From: Anaerolineae bacterium
GTDB lineage: Bacteria; Chloroflexota; Anaerolineae; 4572-78; J111
Direction: 5' to 3'
Length of the DNA stretch: 6,281 nt
Assembly: GCA_020433835.1 (NCBI GenBank)
Contig: JAGRBY010000430.1
Coordinates: forward strand, 1 to 6,281
A program made the translations under genes and the position numbers. How positions within the stretch are numbered: position 1 is the stretch's first letter; each line of letters starts with the position of its first letter. The notes under the pieces were generated by a model. That model did not search any database, was not told where the DNA came from, and worked only from the letters and a program-made list of their open reading frames with translations. Below are positions 5,135 to 6,281 of this stretch, one piece after another.

Positions 5135-6190
5135 ATGGCTGAAGAGCAGGGGCAAATTTTAGTTGTTGATGATAGTCTACTAAATCGCCGTAAGTTGTCT
5201 CTAGGCTTAGAGCAACAGGGGCATACGGTTACCTTAGCCGATAATGGTAAGCAAGCGCTACATTTGCTTCAACAGCACCAATTTGATTTAGTATTGCTCG
5301 ACATTTTGATGCCCGAAATGGACGGTTATCAAGTGCTGGCTAAGATGAAGCAAGACAGCGTACTGCGCGATATCCCTGTTATCGTTATCTCTGCTCTCGA
5401 TGAAATAGAAAGCGCCGTTAAATGTATTGAGATGGGGGCCGAAGATTACCTTTTAAAACCGTTTAACCCCATTTTACTAAAGGCGCGTATTGGGGCCAGC
5501 TTGGAAAAAAAACGCCTGCGTGATCAAGAGCAGGCTTATTTAGAAAAACTTCAAATTGAGCAGGAGAAGTCAGAGCGTCTCCTGCTCAATATTTTACCCA
5601 AGCTCATCGCTGATCGGCTAAAGCAAGGTCAAAGTATCATCGCCGATAGTTTTGATGATGTTACGGTGCTTTTTGCTGATATCGTGGGCTTTACAACGTT
5701 ATCCAGCCACATTCCTCCCACACAGTTGGTGAACATTCTCAACGAAATATTTTCAATGTTAGATCAACTTACGGAAAAACATAATTTAGAGAAAATCAAA
5801 ACCATTGGTGATGCTTATATGGTTGTTGGCGGCTTACCTACCCCGCGTGCCGATCACGCCCGGGCCATTGCCGATATGGCCTTAGAGATGCAAGATGCGA
5901 TTGCTCAGTTGCAATTAGATAGCGGTCAATCGCTTAATATTCGGACCGGCATCCATACCGGGCCGGTTGTGGCCGGTGTTATAGGGGCTAAGAAATTTAG
6001 TTATGATCTGTGGGGCGATACAGTCAATCTTGCCAGCCGCATGGAGTCGCATGGGGTGGCCGGCTGTATACAAGTTACGCAAGAAACCTACTCGCTTTTG
6101 AAAAATGACTATACGTTTGAGTCACGGGGTTTGACAGCCGTAAAAGGCAAAGGCAATTTGCCGACATTTTTTCTTACGGGAAGAAAATAG
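5135..6190 (+). CDS. Response regulator fused to class III adenylate cyclase
   Basis: From ATG 5135 (GGAGA 5 nt upstream) the protein has 351 residues. An in-frame ATG at 5108 would add nine, but GAGGA touches it, so 5135 is preferred. Residues 7-120 are a receiver domain: acidic pair D12/D13, phosphoacceptor D56 in LLDILMPEMDG, S86, and K108 in LKPF. A coiled-coil linker (about 122-165) ends in the cyclase lead-in ERLLLNILPKLIADRLKQG. The class III cyclase domain (about 172-348) has metal-binding D182 (FADIVGFT) and D226 (IGDAYM), and purine-selecting K222 (KIKTIGDAY) and D291 (YDLWGD). The Lys/Asp pair indicates ATP, not GTP. N298 and R302 (VNLASRM) stabilise the transition state, and the VKGKG lysine is present. 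The sites are complete on one chain, so an active homodimer making cAMP is expected, controlled by phosphorylation. It has no membrane segment. No partner kinase is in the window. Confidence 0.97.
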   Translation: MAEEQGQILVVDDSLLNRRKLSLGLEQQGHTVTLADNGKQALHLLQQHQFDLVLLDILMPEMDGYQVLAKMKQDSVLRDIPVIVISALDEIESAVKCIEMGAEDYLLKPFNPILLKARIGASLEKKRLRDQEQAYLEKLQIEQEKSERLLLNILPKLIADRLKQGQSIIADSFDDVTVLFADIVGFTTLSSHIPPTQLVNILNEIFSMLDQLTEKHNLEKIKTIGDAYMVVGGLPTPRADHARAIADMALEMQDAIAQLQLDSGQSLNIRTGIHTGPVVAGVIGAKKFSYDLWGDTVNLASRMESHGVAGCIQVTQETYSLLKNDYTFESRGLTAVKGKGNLPTFFLTGRK

Positions 6191-6281
6191 CACTACTCTA
6201 TACGTGTCGTACATCAGAACATCGTTCCGGTATTGAGGGCAGAAGGCTAAGAAATTGAGTTGAACCTTAACAACAGAATAA
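6191..6281. other. Downstream stretch with no recognised feature
   Basis: These 91 bases contain no convincing reading frame, promoter or terminator. Only a 4-bp stem (TACG/CGTA) was noticed, too short to mean anything. The transcript end of the cyclase gene is therefore not located. Confidence 0.5.

Overview
The window carries six genes, all on the + strand, with short intergenic regions and moderate GC. No rRNA, tRNA, CRISPR array or transposase is visible. The style suggests a member of the Chloroflexota (Anaerolineae-like). The pointers are an ECF sigma factor with a cysteine-free membrane partner, a lipoprotein with a Thr/Pro-rich linker and PD40/TolB-type propeller, and secreted proteins with Gly/Asn/Lys tails. 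This placement is inference from family style, not from a marker gene.

Layout. Positions 1-240 hold no gene, but contain an imperfect 129-bp inverted-repeat element (7-135) and the leader of the first gene. An ECF sigma factor (241-804, TTG start) overlaps by ATGA a single-pass membrane protein (801-1748), which is a likely anti-sigma regulator of a non-zinc type. A 150-bp gap leads to a secreted protein (1899-2864). It has a signal peptide, an extremely acidic spacer, a small domain with a duplicated G-x-G-[FW]-G-N motif, and a Gly/Asn/Lys tail like that of the membrane protein. A good intrinsic terminator (2889-2925) closes this block. Next comes a lipoprotein with a beta-rich middle domain and a PD40 beta-propeller (2966-4489). 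An elaborate 83-bp hairpin-forming segment (4500-4582) precedes a small ABM-fold protein that keeps the IsdG-type Asn/Trp/His residues (4603-4911). Last, after a good sigma-70 promoter and a roughly 130-nt leader, comes a response regulator fused to a class III adenylate cyclase (5135-6190).

How the genes may work together. The first three genes look like a cell-surface signalling module. The sigma factor would be held by the cytoplasmic N-terminus of its partner. The long disordered extracellular part of that partner, with an Asp-rich calcium-loop-like motif and a basic Gly/Lys tail, could sense something outside. The secreted acidic protein with a matching tail is a candidate target or co-factor. 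This sigma/membrane protein/secreted-protein trio is the best candidate here for an undescribed system, but the link rests on adjacency and shared tail composition only. The lipoprotein, the ABM protein and the cyclase look like separate transcription units.
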